Notes under the pieces: model-generated
Told to the model about the DNA's origin: nothing
Database searches by the model: none
The model's input: only the letters and a program-made list of their open reading frames with translations
Origin: Monarcha castaneiventris obscurior
Taxonomy: Eukaryota; Chordata; Aves; Passeriformes; Monarchidae
Length of the DNA: 64,000 bases
Assembly (NCBI GenBank): GCA_026261815.1
Contig: JAMPIT010000484.1
Span: 13,056,501 to 13,120,500 of the forward strand
Direction of reading: 5' to 3'
Translations under genes and position numbers: made by a program
Shown here: one piece after another, positions 55,303 through 64,000 of the stretch
Layout of the letters: the number at the start of each line of letters is the position of its first letter
Numbering within the stretch: position 1 is the stretch's first letter

Positions 55303-56960
55303 AATTACTTCCTTTCTGCAAGTTGAGAGGAGTTGAATAGTGTAGCAAATCAACTTTCTTCTATTTCAGTGCATTAAAAATTTAATATTTTAATTAAAAT
55401 GTTATGGAATAGGTCTTATATTTGAATACAACTCATGAACAAACTGACAGTCTTTTACAAATTACTACACAGCCATTTTTATGCATTATTATGAGGTTTA
55501 TGGAAAAACAATATACCTGTATTTAATTTCAAATTATCATTATGGATATGTAACCCCTCTGCTATATATTTTTTGTTTAATATTGGTTATTTAAAATAAT
55601 TCATAGCTATAATTTAAATTAAGACTGTTGGAGTCCTATGACATTCTCTTTTAAACATCATTTAACTGAGATTTGAATGAAGAAGACAGAATAATAAATG
55701 AGACTATTAAAGTGTATGAATAAAATGCAACTGTTTATCTAAAATTGATCCATGTCGCATAACTTCGACTAAAATAAATGGGTTGTTTTTCTTTGACTCC
55801 ATCAGAAATATTGTCCTATAAATATTTATATTAATACATTAGGAACTTTGAAATAAAAGTGAAATAACTTTCTTGACATTTTTGCTGGCAAGCAAAGGAC
55901 TGTGAGAATTCCAAACTTTTAGCTCACCTTGACTGTATGAAGTTCACGAGCTGTATTCTTACATTTATTAGCAGTTGGAGCCTAAGGTTAATTTATGATT
56001 CATTTATCCATGTTTATTTTTTAATGATTGATCTTATATAGTTCTGGGAAAAGGCACAGGCCATACCATATTCTTTTCTAAAAGCTATTAGGTATTATGT
56101 GCTTTTTCTTGGCTGATAAGTCATAGTCTGTCATTGAATACATTGGAGAAGGTGAATATATTTCTTTTATTTGTGAAATTAAAGGACAGATTATGGCCTT
56201 GCCAGAGCATGACCATTTTAGGGTATAAGATACTGCAAGATCTGTGCTTTCAACTGCATGTTGTAAAAAACTGCCTTTGTCTTACGTCCTCACAAACTAT
56301 TTATGATGGCCCCTGTGAGTGTCTATGTGATCCCATATATATCTGAGAGCTGTAAGATTCTGCCTGCTCTCTGAGATTGAGGGGTCAAGATTGCAAAGGA
56401 AGTTATTGCTCATGAACAATCAGATCAAAAAACATGTATTTTACTTCTAGAAATATATTTTTGTCTTGGCACACTGAATAATAATAAATCCATAGGAAAA
56501 TGTGTAAGTAAATACGAGGGAGATATCCAGAGATTCCTGCACTGAGGACCCTAGGGTATCCATTTAACAGGATAATATAAAAAGTTGTTTTATCTTTATC
56601 AATTTGCTTTCTAGTATTCAATCTTCATGATCTGAATGAGTCAAAAGAGATTTGTGTAAGGTATTCTAGAATTCCAGAAAGTGAATTGCAAAATATTATC
56701 AAAGATATTTAAAAGCAAGAAATTTCACAGAACTATTGTTAGATATCACATCATAGTCAAATAAACCGAGATAAATGTTTTAGTAAGCAAATAATGAAAA
56801 TTCTATAAAGAGAAATTTTTGGCTAATCACTTTATTTCATGATTTGGTTAGACCTGACAGTGTTTGCTATTTAGAGTGTTCAGAAGGTAGGTGATTGTTC
56901 TCCTAGTGACTGAAACAAACATCTCACGTGGTGTGAAATAAATATTCTGTTTTAATGAGA
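55303..56960. other. Intron between the CR1 and the ERC2 exon
   Basis: Very AT-rich sequence (for example TTTAATATTTTAATTAAAAT from 55381) without recognisable repeats or exons. It runs up to the acceptor region of the ERC2 exon. Deep-intron splice regulators may lie here but none can be named from sequence. Confidence 0.6.
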
Positions 56961-56994
56961 GTGTAACAATTTTAATTTTATTTTATTTTATCAG
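56961..56994 (+). promoter_or_regulatory. 3' splice site of the ERC2 exon
   Basis: The acceptor ends TTTTATCAG at 56994. Its uridine-rich tract is not a C/T run but is built from TTTTA units (about 56971-56990), the same unit as the large microsatellite at 81-220. A candidate branch point is TAAC at 56964-56967 (branch A at 56966), about 28 nt before the AG. No other AG lies between the candidate branch point and the used AG. The branch point is inferred from motif and spacing only. Confidence 0.8.
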
Positions 56995-57142
56995 ACAGGA
57001 AGCTTTGCTTGCTGCAATTAGTGAAAAAGATGCAAATATTGCCTTGCTTGAGCTGTCTGCTTCAAAGAAAAAGAAGACTCAAGATGAAGTAATGGCTCTT
57101 AAACGAGAGAAGGACAGATTAGTACATCAGTTAAAACAGCAG
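56995..57142 (+). CDS. ERC2: ERC2 (CAST/ELKS family) internal coding exon
   Basis: One 148-nt coding exon of a presynaptic active-zone scaffold protein. It follows an acceptor (TTTTATCAG) and ends at CAG|GTGGGG. The first base completes a split codon (phase 2; an A, fitting Lys or Arg), then 49 codons run open to phase 0. The peptide begins QEALLAAISEKDANIALLEL, then SASKKKKTQDEVMALKREKD, then RLVHQLKQQ: a charged heptad-type coiled coil near the C-terminus of ELKS/CAST proteins, roughly residues 850-900 of about 950. From family knowledge, ERC1 has shorter and different residues here (SSSKKKTQ, EVAALK, LVQQ), so KKKK, VMALK and LVHQ point to ERC2. The family binds RIM, liprin-alpha, Bassoon and Piccolo at the presynaptic membrane. 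Asp in TQDEV, where I recall Glu, looks like a conservative change. Membership in the ERC family is near certain; ERC2 over ERC1 is recalled, not searched. Confidence 0.9.
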
Positions 57143-57148
57143 GTGGGG
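57140..57148 (+). promoter_or_regulatory. 5' splice site of the ERC2 exon
   Basis: The donor reads CAG|GTGGGG. The last exon codon is CAG (Gln), so the exon ends in phase 0, which fits the known continuation of the family (TQNRMK). Position +4 is G instead of the preferred A, so pairing with U1 is weaker than for GTAAGT or GTGAGT, although CAG|G and +5 G are kept. If this donor is not used, translation adds Val-Gly-Arg-His and stops at TGA 57155-57157. Confidence 0.8.
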
Positions 57149-57575
57149 AGACATTGATTTTCATACTTTCATGGTAACAGAAAACTGGCATTGTTTTAAT
57201 TTGTCCTGTTTTATTCTGATGTCCTATTGGAAGTGTTCAAGCCAGGTCTGACATATGACAGCACTTGCAAAAGGTAGGATGTGTTCCATTTAAGTGTTTA
57301 TTGCTTCTCTGGACTTGTTAAGGGTTAGCTGCATGTTTGTTTGGCTCATATTTGCAGCCAATACATTTTGTTTTCCCTCTTCATATCGTTTCCAACCTTC
57401 TTAATTCTGGGAGAGGAGAGCAGCTGCTTTTTGCATAAAGCAAGATCTGTCCATTCTGTTGACTCTTTTTAACCTCCTCCTGTTCAGTTATTTGCTTATC
57501 TGTTGTAAAATAATTGTGTTTTCAGAAAGCTTCAGGCTTTCTGAGAGGTTATCTAGAAATTGTGATTATCATTAA

Positions 57576-57581
57576 AATAAA
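57576..57581 (+). promoter_or_regulatory. AATAAA hexamer downstream of the ERC2 donor
   Basis: A canonical poly(A) signal hexamer in the intron, 433 nt past the exon donor and after the in-frame stop at 57155-57157. If the donor is skipped, this could support a shortened transcript. AATAAA is frequent by chance in DNA this AT-rich and I see no strong GT-rich downstream element, so use is speculative. Confidence 0.2.
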
Positions 57582-58256
57582 TTCTCAAATGGGTAAAAAC
57601 CACTCTGTCTTCAACACTATAAATCATTTGCTGTTTAAATGAAAACCACATAGTTAAAAAACCCTCTAGAAATAGATATTATCACATTGTTCCATCCATG
57701 ATGCAGTTGTGTCTCAGGTCAGTCAGCTGACCAGGAGACATTTCACCAAAATTTATATGATAAATAGGCAAATGTGCTTCATGCTTTTTATCACTTCACC
57801 CCACTGTGCTACACCGGAGCAGATGAGTGCCAAATAGTTTTAGGGACTTTTGTTTTGGTTTGCTTTGCAAAAGAGAGGTTAGTTATTTTCTTTTTCAGGT
57901 ATCTTCATTTTTTACCTTCATCTTAGGTTACTGAAGATTAAATGAATACACCACTTTGCCATGTTCCATGATACCTATCATGGATATTTTAAAAATGTTC
58001 ATCAGAGACCTTGGCAGTTGTTTTGTTGTGCTTGTTTTTGTTTGCTGTTGTACCTTTAAGCTGGAGAGCGTTCCAAACATTGGTAACTTTCTTCAGACAG
58101 AGAGAAGGGACAGCAGAAGAGGATTGCTAGAGAAGCATTGTGTTGGATAACTTCAGTTAGATTTGTAACCAAATACTTCAAATACCTCCATTATTTATAG
58201 TGATAAAGATCTTCAGTAAAGCTATTTAACTAGATTAAATTGATGCCAAAATAATC
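57582..58256. other. Intron, no feature seen
   Basis: Plain AT-rich intron between the AATAAA hexamer and the minus-strand relic. A 64-codon open frame (57956-58150, +) has no recognisable content. Confidence 0.55.
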
Positions 58257-58330
58257 TCCCTGTTATCTCAGACACCACAAAAAAAGAGTCACCAGGAACA
58301 GGAATGTGGTTTAACTAGGTCACCACTTTA
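58257..58330 (-). mobile_element. Possible LTR 3' end or mRNA end beside the relic
   Basis: On the minus strand AATAAAGTGGTGACC is followed about 60 nt later by TCTGAGATAACA, that is, a poly(A) signal, a short following segment and a terminal CA, as in many retroviral LTRs. No second LTR copy, no TG start with matching target-site duplication and no poly(A) tail were found by eye, so this is only a suggestion. Confidence 0.2.
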
Positions 58331-58575
58331 TTACACTCAAGAATTATCTGATAATAGAGGTTGTAGACTTCACTCATACTTCTGTAATCCCTTTGGGAAG
58401 AACCACTGTCAACCCCCAAAGGTTTCACATGTTCATCCACCACAAAGGCTTGGTCTGACTTTGCTGGGCAGGGGGGCAGTGACAGATTCCACCCTGTGTG
58501 AAACTTCCCCCCCAGTTCTTCCATTTCCTTGAGAGATGCTGTCTCTTGAGCTGGTTCTGATTCACCAGAACTTCA
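58315..58575 (-). pseudogene. Minus-strand coding-like frame B, unidentified
   Basis: On the minus strand this frame opens just after the stop of frame A, shifted in phase, and runs about 86 codons to a TAG. It contains SSGESEPAQETASLKEMEEL, then HTGWNLSLPPCPAKSDQAFV, then DEHVKPLGVDSGSSQRDYRS, then YNLYYQIILECNKVV before the stop. AATAAA lies within the last codons (TGTAATAAAGTGG on the minus strand). Polar, protein-like composition and direct abutment with frame A argue for one ancestral reading frame split by an indel. The family is unknown and the interpretation tentative. Confidence 0.35.
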
Positions 58576-58583
58576 GTGGATGA

Positions 58584-58940
58584 TCAGCTGCAGCGCCACT
58601 TTTTTTCTTCTGGTCTTATTTGTCCCATCCTCCATTTCCACAGCTGTTGTACTGCAGAAAGAGGGAATTCAAAAAAGTCCAACTTCTCCAGCCTAATGTG
58701 ATCATCAAAGGAGAAATATTTATAAATATTAAAAGATGACTCACTAGATAATGCTAAACATTCACATAAAGCCCTAAATTCATCCCTGTCTATACTGTAA
58801 GAGGAATTTTTTCTTTGAGACGCAAAATAACATGTTGGTCTATGATAAATATCTATATTCCTCTCATATATATCCACATTTTCAGGCCTTTGGGGATGTG
58901 AAACACTTTGTAAACTACTATTAAGACATTGATTTTAAAG
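58584..58940 (-). pseudogene. Minus-strand coding-like frame A, unidentified
   Basis: Reading the minus strand, a frame is open from about 58940 to a TGA whose codon ends at 58584. It encodes roughly 115 residues with protein-like composition, including SLQSVSHPQRPENVDIYERN, then CYFASQRKNSSYSIDRDEFR, then NIYKYFSFDDHIRLEKLDFF, then AVQQLWKWRMGQIRPEEKK. There is no convincing ATG near the start; an in-frame GTG is at 58877. It is followed at once by a second open frame in another phase (58315-58575), which suggests one broken coding unit. I do not recognise the family: it could be a processed-gene relic, an endogenous-retrovirus piece or chance. No intron-type splice sites are evident at its edges. 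Confidence 0.35.
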
Positions 58941-61900
58941 TAATTTATCACAGTTTTTCACACTGTAAAAGAAAAAGAGGCATCTTAAAGAAATGAAATA
59001 TCCTGACTTTATTGGGAAATGAGAAAGAATATGATTTAATTCAATAAAGCTACAGATAGGCATATTGTATTTTAAAGATTAAAATGCTATTTATATGAAT
59101 GAGTTGAGCCATCTTTTTATGGATTGTGACTGTGTGAGTTTAAGTAAAAGTTCTGTTATTTTTAAGCTGGAAGAAGAGAATTGTTTTTATGTCGAAAGCT
59201 AGATAACTTAGAAAAACTATTTGTATCGCAGTGTTTTCAGCTGTAAAATTAATAGTAATAATTCTGACCTCTGTGTTGCAAACACATTCTCACAAGAAAC
59301 AAATATTTAATTGTAATGATTTAAATACAATTTAGCAGCTGCAATCTGTCAGTCATATATTTATTGTTTAGTGCTTTAAATAAATGGGAAGCATAGTAAT
59401 ACACTCCTAGAAAAACAACACCACTGGAACTGCTTTGATTCATGCACCAAATGTATTTTGAGAGCTATAGAACTTTGTAGTAGGCTTTAAAAAAACCTTT
59501 CAGAAATACAGTATTAAACAAAGTTACCATGTGGGCTTGGCTGAGTGATTACATAGTGTGTATAATCACCCTGGCCAAGATTCCTTTTGAGAATTCTGAG
59601 AAGCTATTTTTAGATGAATTTGTACAGTGATGCAATCTTTCATGAAATAATTAGCTAAAAAGTACATTTTTAGAACATCTCAAGAGATTTTGGTAAGAGC
59701 AGAAGACACTGCGATGTTTCTGATTCGTCCTGAACTTGGATACTGCGAGAGAATTTCCCAGTTGTCTCTTTTCACTTTTAGGATATAGTGCCAAAAATGT
59801 AAGTGCAGTTGGCTAAAATGCAAGGTCTTCTAACTCCTTGAGAGCATTTTATTTTTCTTCTCAAAACATGAAATTAGAAACCTTTCCAGTGCTTTCAGGA
59901 CTGCAGGTGTACAGAATACTCTGGCCAGAGGCAAAGCTGGTGTCTGGCAGACTTCTCAGTCTATTAGTTCTCTGCTCTATATTTCATCACATCAACATAT
60001 TGCTAATGCAACAAAAAGGGTGAGGAAACTATCAAGGAATTTAAAAAATGTGTGTAATCACACTTGCTCAGCAAACTAAAAACTAACAATATTTTCTCCT
60101 GCATGCAATACACAGAATTATGTCTTACTAATTACCCTGTAAATATTTTAAAGAGCTCTTTCAGCAGCAAATGAATAAAGTGGAATTGGAGGCAGTGTGT
60201 TGCGTTCCTATACTGTTCTAGTTAAGTATTTCAGAACCATTGCTAGTGTGATATTATGGTGGTGACATCAACCATTCAAGAATTACAAAATATCCTAAAT
60301 TATGTTTTCCCTGATTGATTAATTCAGCTTTATTGCACTGTGTATTTTATGACATTGAGTGTTTATATTACTGTACGAGAAAAAGAATATGATTAGAAGT
60401 TGTTGTGATTGTGATTATTCTGGCAGCCCAAAACATCCTTCTGCAACTGTGAATTAATTAATTGCATTTAAGGTCTCTGTATGTTTGACAAGCATGGGAA
60501 CAAAAAAGTCTTGCCATGCTTTCTCACCGTGTAGACATTGTCATCTGTAGCACTTGTGAACAGGAGCAGCTCTAGTGTTGGTTCCTGATCACTGTTCCTT
60601 CATTTTTCTGATGTTACAAGTTAATCTTTCTGATTGCCTTGGATTTCACAGGTGTGAATTTTACAGGACCACATAATTTTGTGATTATTATTATTGTTAT
60701 TGTTGTTGCTGATGCTGTTGTTTATACAGTCTGCTTCAGAAAGAGATTTATTGTGCAGTTGAATCCAAATACTACTGCACAAGGAGTAGAATCCATGTTA
60801 AGAAGTGAATACATGGGTACTGCAGACATAATTGACCACTCTGCTGCTTTTTCACCTCTTGCGTTTATGCTGTTTACTCATAATATTGGTCTTCAAGTTT
60901 TAAGCACCTAAATTTAGACAAAAGAGTAGTCCGAGACCCTTTAGTTTTATTTTGTTACACTTATGGTGCACAGGTTCTTTGTTTATTTTGGTCAGGTAAG
61001 AATAGATGTTGTAATAACTTCATATATTGATGATAATCAGTCTGGTTATTTTTTCCTTAAAAGTTCCAAGAAAATGTAGTAAAATGGCTTTTACTATCTG
61101 ATTTTAAATGTGGCTGTTCAGATCCCGTTTGTGTCAATACTAGGCATTCAACAGCCTTACTATCTTAAAAATCTTTTTAGATTATACTTTTCTATTAATT
61201 AGAAATATCCTAAAGGAGTATTTCTGCATGACTTAACATTGGGGTTTATTCTCTTAATTTTTAACCTGTTTTTTGAATCTGTGTTTTTTGAATGTGGGTC
61301 ATTACAGTCACTACAGTTGAATTGCATCTCAATTTTGCCAAGTGCAGCTTCCTGTGGGGGTGAAAGTGCAGAGTGCCACTTCTCCCTGTAGCTCAACACA
61401 GGAGGGGCACAAGGTAGGAAAGGGAATGTGTGAGTGCAGCTGAAAGCCTTTGCCTGAACAACTGAGTTGATTCAAAAGACATTCTGTGTTGGAAAAATAC
61501 TGAAAATGTTGGCAGTGCTCTCATAACACTTTTCACATATTCTCAGTAAGATTTGACAATTTATGTTATAAAATTTGACAGACTCAGGTCATAGCTGGAT
61601 ATGGCATCACTTTTTCCTCCTTATGCACTCAGGAATCCAAAGTCTTTTGGATGGTATTTTTACACAAGCGTTTTCCAATGAGAAGGGCTTTTTTTGCCCA
61701 TAGCAGTCAGCCTCTGAAAGCACCACAGGCTTGGTACATAAGTTCTTTCCTGCTGTAAAATCTGTTTCTCTTTGTTCTCTGCTCAGAGTTTTTGATTCTT
61801 GAAGAATCTGTCACAGCTTAAGCCTGGCCGTGGCTCAAGGCAGCCCCTTTTCGCTGGTGATAATCTGGTTGTGAACTTATTCTAGAATTTTGTTCAGACA

Positions 61901-64000
61901 AATGGTTTAACTTCACTGAGACTGAAAATCTTAAATGGAAAAAGTAGGTAATGCAGATACAAAATAATGTATATATTAACACTGGAACTTTTGTAATTTT
62001 GGATCTGGCTTGCTTGGTAGGTGAAAATGGTTATTAAGTATCTCAAACAAGAATAGTGAGTGTCTCCATTACAGTGATCTGAACTCCCAAGCCAAAAGGA
62101 TTTTTCTCCACGTGACATGTTTTAAACAAATCCTTATGTTCTACTACACCCTACCCCACGATAGTAGGACTAAATATAGTTTAACACTAGATCTCAAATG
62201 CAGTGCTAAATAGCCAGTTATAAAAAAAAAAACCACCGTAAAAACTGGGTGTCAAATATTTTTACTGCTGTAATGGTGGATAAAACTTCTTATTCCTACA
62301 ATCTGGCATCAAAAAGAAATTATATAAGATGTCTCTATATCAAGACAGTGGTGTGATGTCTTCTCCGTTTCAATCCATACTTAAATATACCACCCATATA
62401 TTGAAATGTATGCTTTATTTAACAATTCTTGTTGCATGCAACGGAAGAAATGTAGTCATTTCAACTTAAGCTATATTTTGTATATGATACAAATGAGAGA
62501 CCTGGGCTTGGTAATGAAATTGTAAAAATTATAAATGAAACTCACTATTCAGACAATAAAGATGGTGAAAAATGACCAGTGCTGCTAACCAGAGATTTGC
62601 AGTTTCAAAGGTCTTATTTAGCTGCTGAAGTTTCTGATTCATGTCTGGTTTTAAATAATTATTATGGGGAAGTATCTTTTTAATGAGTTATTTCCTGTTG
62701 TAAAAAGGAAAGAAGAGAACCTTCCTTCTTCCGTTGCTTGTCTGTTTTTAGTAGGACCTGGCCTGAGATGTCCTCAGGCAGCTACTGTTTCAGAGCTTTA
62801 ATTACGCTTTTTAACCCACTTCCTTGTGTCTATGTTCTTACATACTTCTATGTAATTACCAAGTTTAGTAGTAGGACTGAGACAAATACCTCTAGCATGA
62901 CTTTAGCCTATACATTACTGAGTATGCTGTATTATTACAAGATATTTCCTGCGCTTCAAGCCATGCTTTTAATTCACAGAGCTTTAAAAGACTTCAAAAA
63001 CACAAACTCTAAATGCAGGAAAATGCAGCAAAAAAAGTCAGACGGGCTATGTTCAATTCAACATAGCTTTGTTTAATCACAAGTGTCAGAAAAGTTGAAA
63101 TTTGGCCTCAGTACTTTAGATAAGTGTCTGCTTGGCACTTGGAAGTGCTGCCTGTCTCCGTCTGCCAAGTGTCCAATATCCCAGCTGGTGTTTGGGAGGC
63201 TGTTGTCCTTCAGCTTGTGAAGAGGGAGACTTACTCTGAGCTTTAACTTCTTCCAGGGTAAGTCAGTCACACTTTGTGATCTCGCAAAGCAGCAGGTGTA
63301 ATGGCTGCTCATACCAGTTAAACAGTGCTCTAATTAAAAAAGAGCTGAAGTGTCTGTAAAGCTTCTATGCTCATGTTCAACACTAAATTACCAGACCTGA
63401 GTCTCTGAAAAGACTTACATGGAAGCTGCTTTGCACTGCTGCAGAGGAGTCAGAGTATAAATTTGTCCAGCAATTGATTTTGTATTTTCCCTGGGAGGAA
63501 TGCTGGATTTAATGAAAACTTGGAAAATAGTCAGTACCTTTTCTTAATCCCCGTTTTCTGTCCTGTGCAGGCAGACAGGGCCTGAACATGAACTGCTCTG
63601 GGTTATGTGTCACAGATTATAAGAATTCTATTATTTTAATGTAAGAACACCATGTGAATTAAGTTTAGTATATAACTAAATATGGATGTGAAAAAGAAAA
63701 ATATGTATACTTAGCATAAAAACTTGACTGTGTTCCTTACATCATATGGAACAGTCTTATCATTAATGAGGTAAAACCTAGAAAGAGTTAAATGCAGAGT
63801 AGCCAAGCTTTTCTGCAGTAAGCTATCATGCACACTCTGAGCCTGCATGCATCCTGTCTCTCACACTTTCCAAGACAAGTCATACACTGTAACAGGAAAA
63901 GAAAAACATGCTTATTAGCCCATTTGGAATTTTAACAGGGAAAAATTTGTGTTGTTCAATGGAGGCAGGAAACAAAGCAGCAAAACCCATGTTCAAATGT
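58941..64000. other. Intron to the end of the window, no gene seen
   Basis: AT-rich intron. The 90-codon + frame at 60639-60911 begins at TTG and is opened by ATT/GTT triplets (about 60680-60725) that give an Ile/Val-rich stretch. It has no ATG start, splice signals or recognised domain. Another 112-codon + frame (62738-63076) is equally anonymous. No recognisable repeat was identified. Confidence 0.55.

Larger units (their letters stand above)
1..56994 (+). other. ERC2: Part of a very large ERC2 intron (upstream of the exon)
   Basis: All sequence before the exon is read as one intron, because no upstream ERC exon is recognisable. The preceding coding segment of the family is a Lys/Glu/Arg-rich coiled coil that should end two bases into a codon before a GT; I see no such stretch in the window. 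Mammalian ERC2 is known for exceptionally long introns, so at least 57 kb is plausible. The intron is AT-rich with sparse old repeats, and its 5' end lies outside the window. A short or diverged exon could have been missed by eye. Confidence 0.75.
57143..64000 (+). other. ERC2: Start of the next ERC2 intron
   Basis: This region follows the exon donor. The next family exon should begin with Thr-Gln-Asn-Arg-Met-Lys-type coding sequence and I do not see it here, so this intron is longer than 6.8 kb. It contains the minus-strand open frames at 58315-58940, a canonical poly(A) hexamer at 57576-57581, and a stretch rich in ATT/GTT triplets near 60680-60725. No splice-bounded exon is evident. Confidence 0.7.

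Noticed and set aside
55014..55353. Open frames of 72-113 codons on both strands
   Set aside because: They are produced by the CR1 3' end and its flanks, which are non-coding.
60639..60911. 90-codon frame with an Ile/Val-rich stretch resembling a membrane segment
   Set aside because: It starts at TTG, is opened by ATT/GTT triplets, and has no splice sites or recognised domain.
62738..63076. 112-codon + frame
   Set aside because: Anonymous, with no splice context or homology that I recognise; its length is within chance for 64 kb in six frames.
1..64000. CRISPR arrays, operons, phage or other prokaryotic systems
   Set aside because: No regularly spaced repeats, ribosome binding sites or dense gene packing; the sequence is vertebrate intron.

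Overview
The window looks like AT-rich intronic DNA from a bird, most likely a songbird. The evidence is three fragments of CR1 LINEs, two of them with the avian-type 3' end (TTCCAACCCAAACCATTC or close to it), almost no other young repeats, and one vertebrate coding exon with consensus splice sites. There is no prokaryotic or viral gene organisation. Most open frames of 60-140 codons are scattered over both strands, overlap one another and lack splice or family signals. I treat them as chance frames.

The only coding sequence I can support is one 148-nt exon on the + strand at 56995-57142. It encodes part of the C-terminal coiled coil of an ELKS/CAST/ERC active-zone protein. Residues in the stretch SASKKKKTQ..EVMALKREKDRLVHQLKQQ favour ERC2 (CAST) over its paralogue ERC1. 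The exon starts in phase 2 and ends in phase 0. Everything upstream (1-56994) then reads as part of one very large ERC2 intron, and everything downstream (57143-64000) as the start of the next intron. The last exons, with the C-terminal RIM-binding tail, lie outside the window.

Region by region: 81-220 is a perfect (ATTTT)28 microsatellite. 221-18300 is plain intron. 18305-18882 is an old CR1 with a decayed reverse-transcriptase ORF end. 25686-25790 and 55108-55302 are short CR1 3' ends, the second much better preserved. 36440-36602 resembles an ancient interspersed repeat of the amniote LINE type. 46420-46450 and 54741-54768 are short LTR-like scraps of low confidence. 58257-58940 holds two adjacent minus-strand open frames that look like a frameshifted coding relic of unknown identity, ending beside an LTR-like or mRNA-end-like sequence. 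The rest is ordinary intron with homopolymer runs.

I found no tRNA, rRNA, CRISPR array, promoter or complete nested gene, and no convincing undescribed system. The observations most worth following are the minus-strand relic at 58.3-58.9 kb, the long pure ATTTT repeat, and the in-frame stop just past a non-canonical donor of the ERC2 exon.
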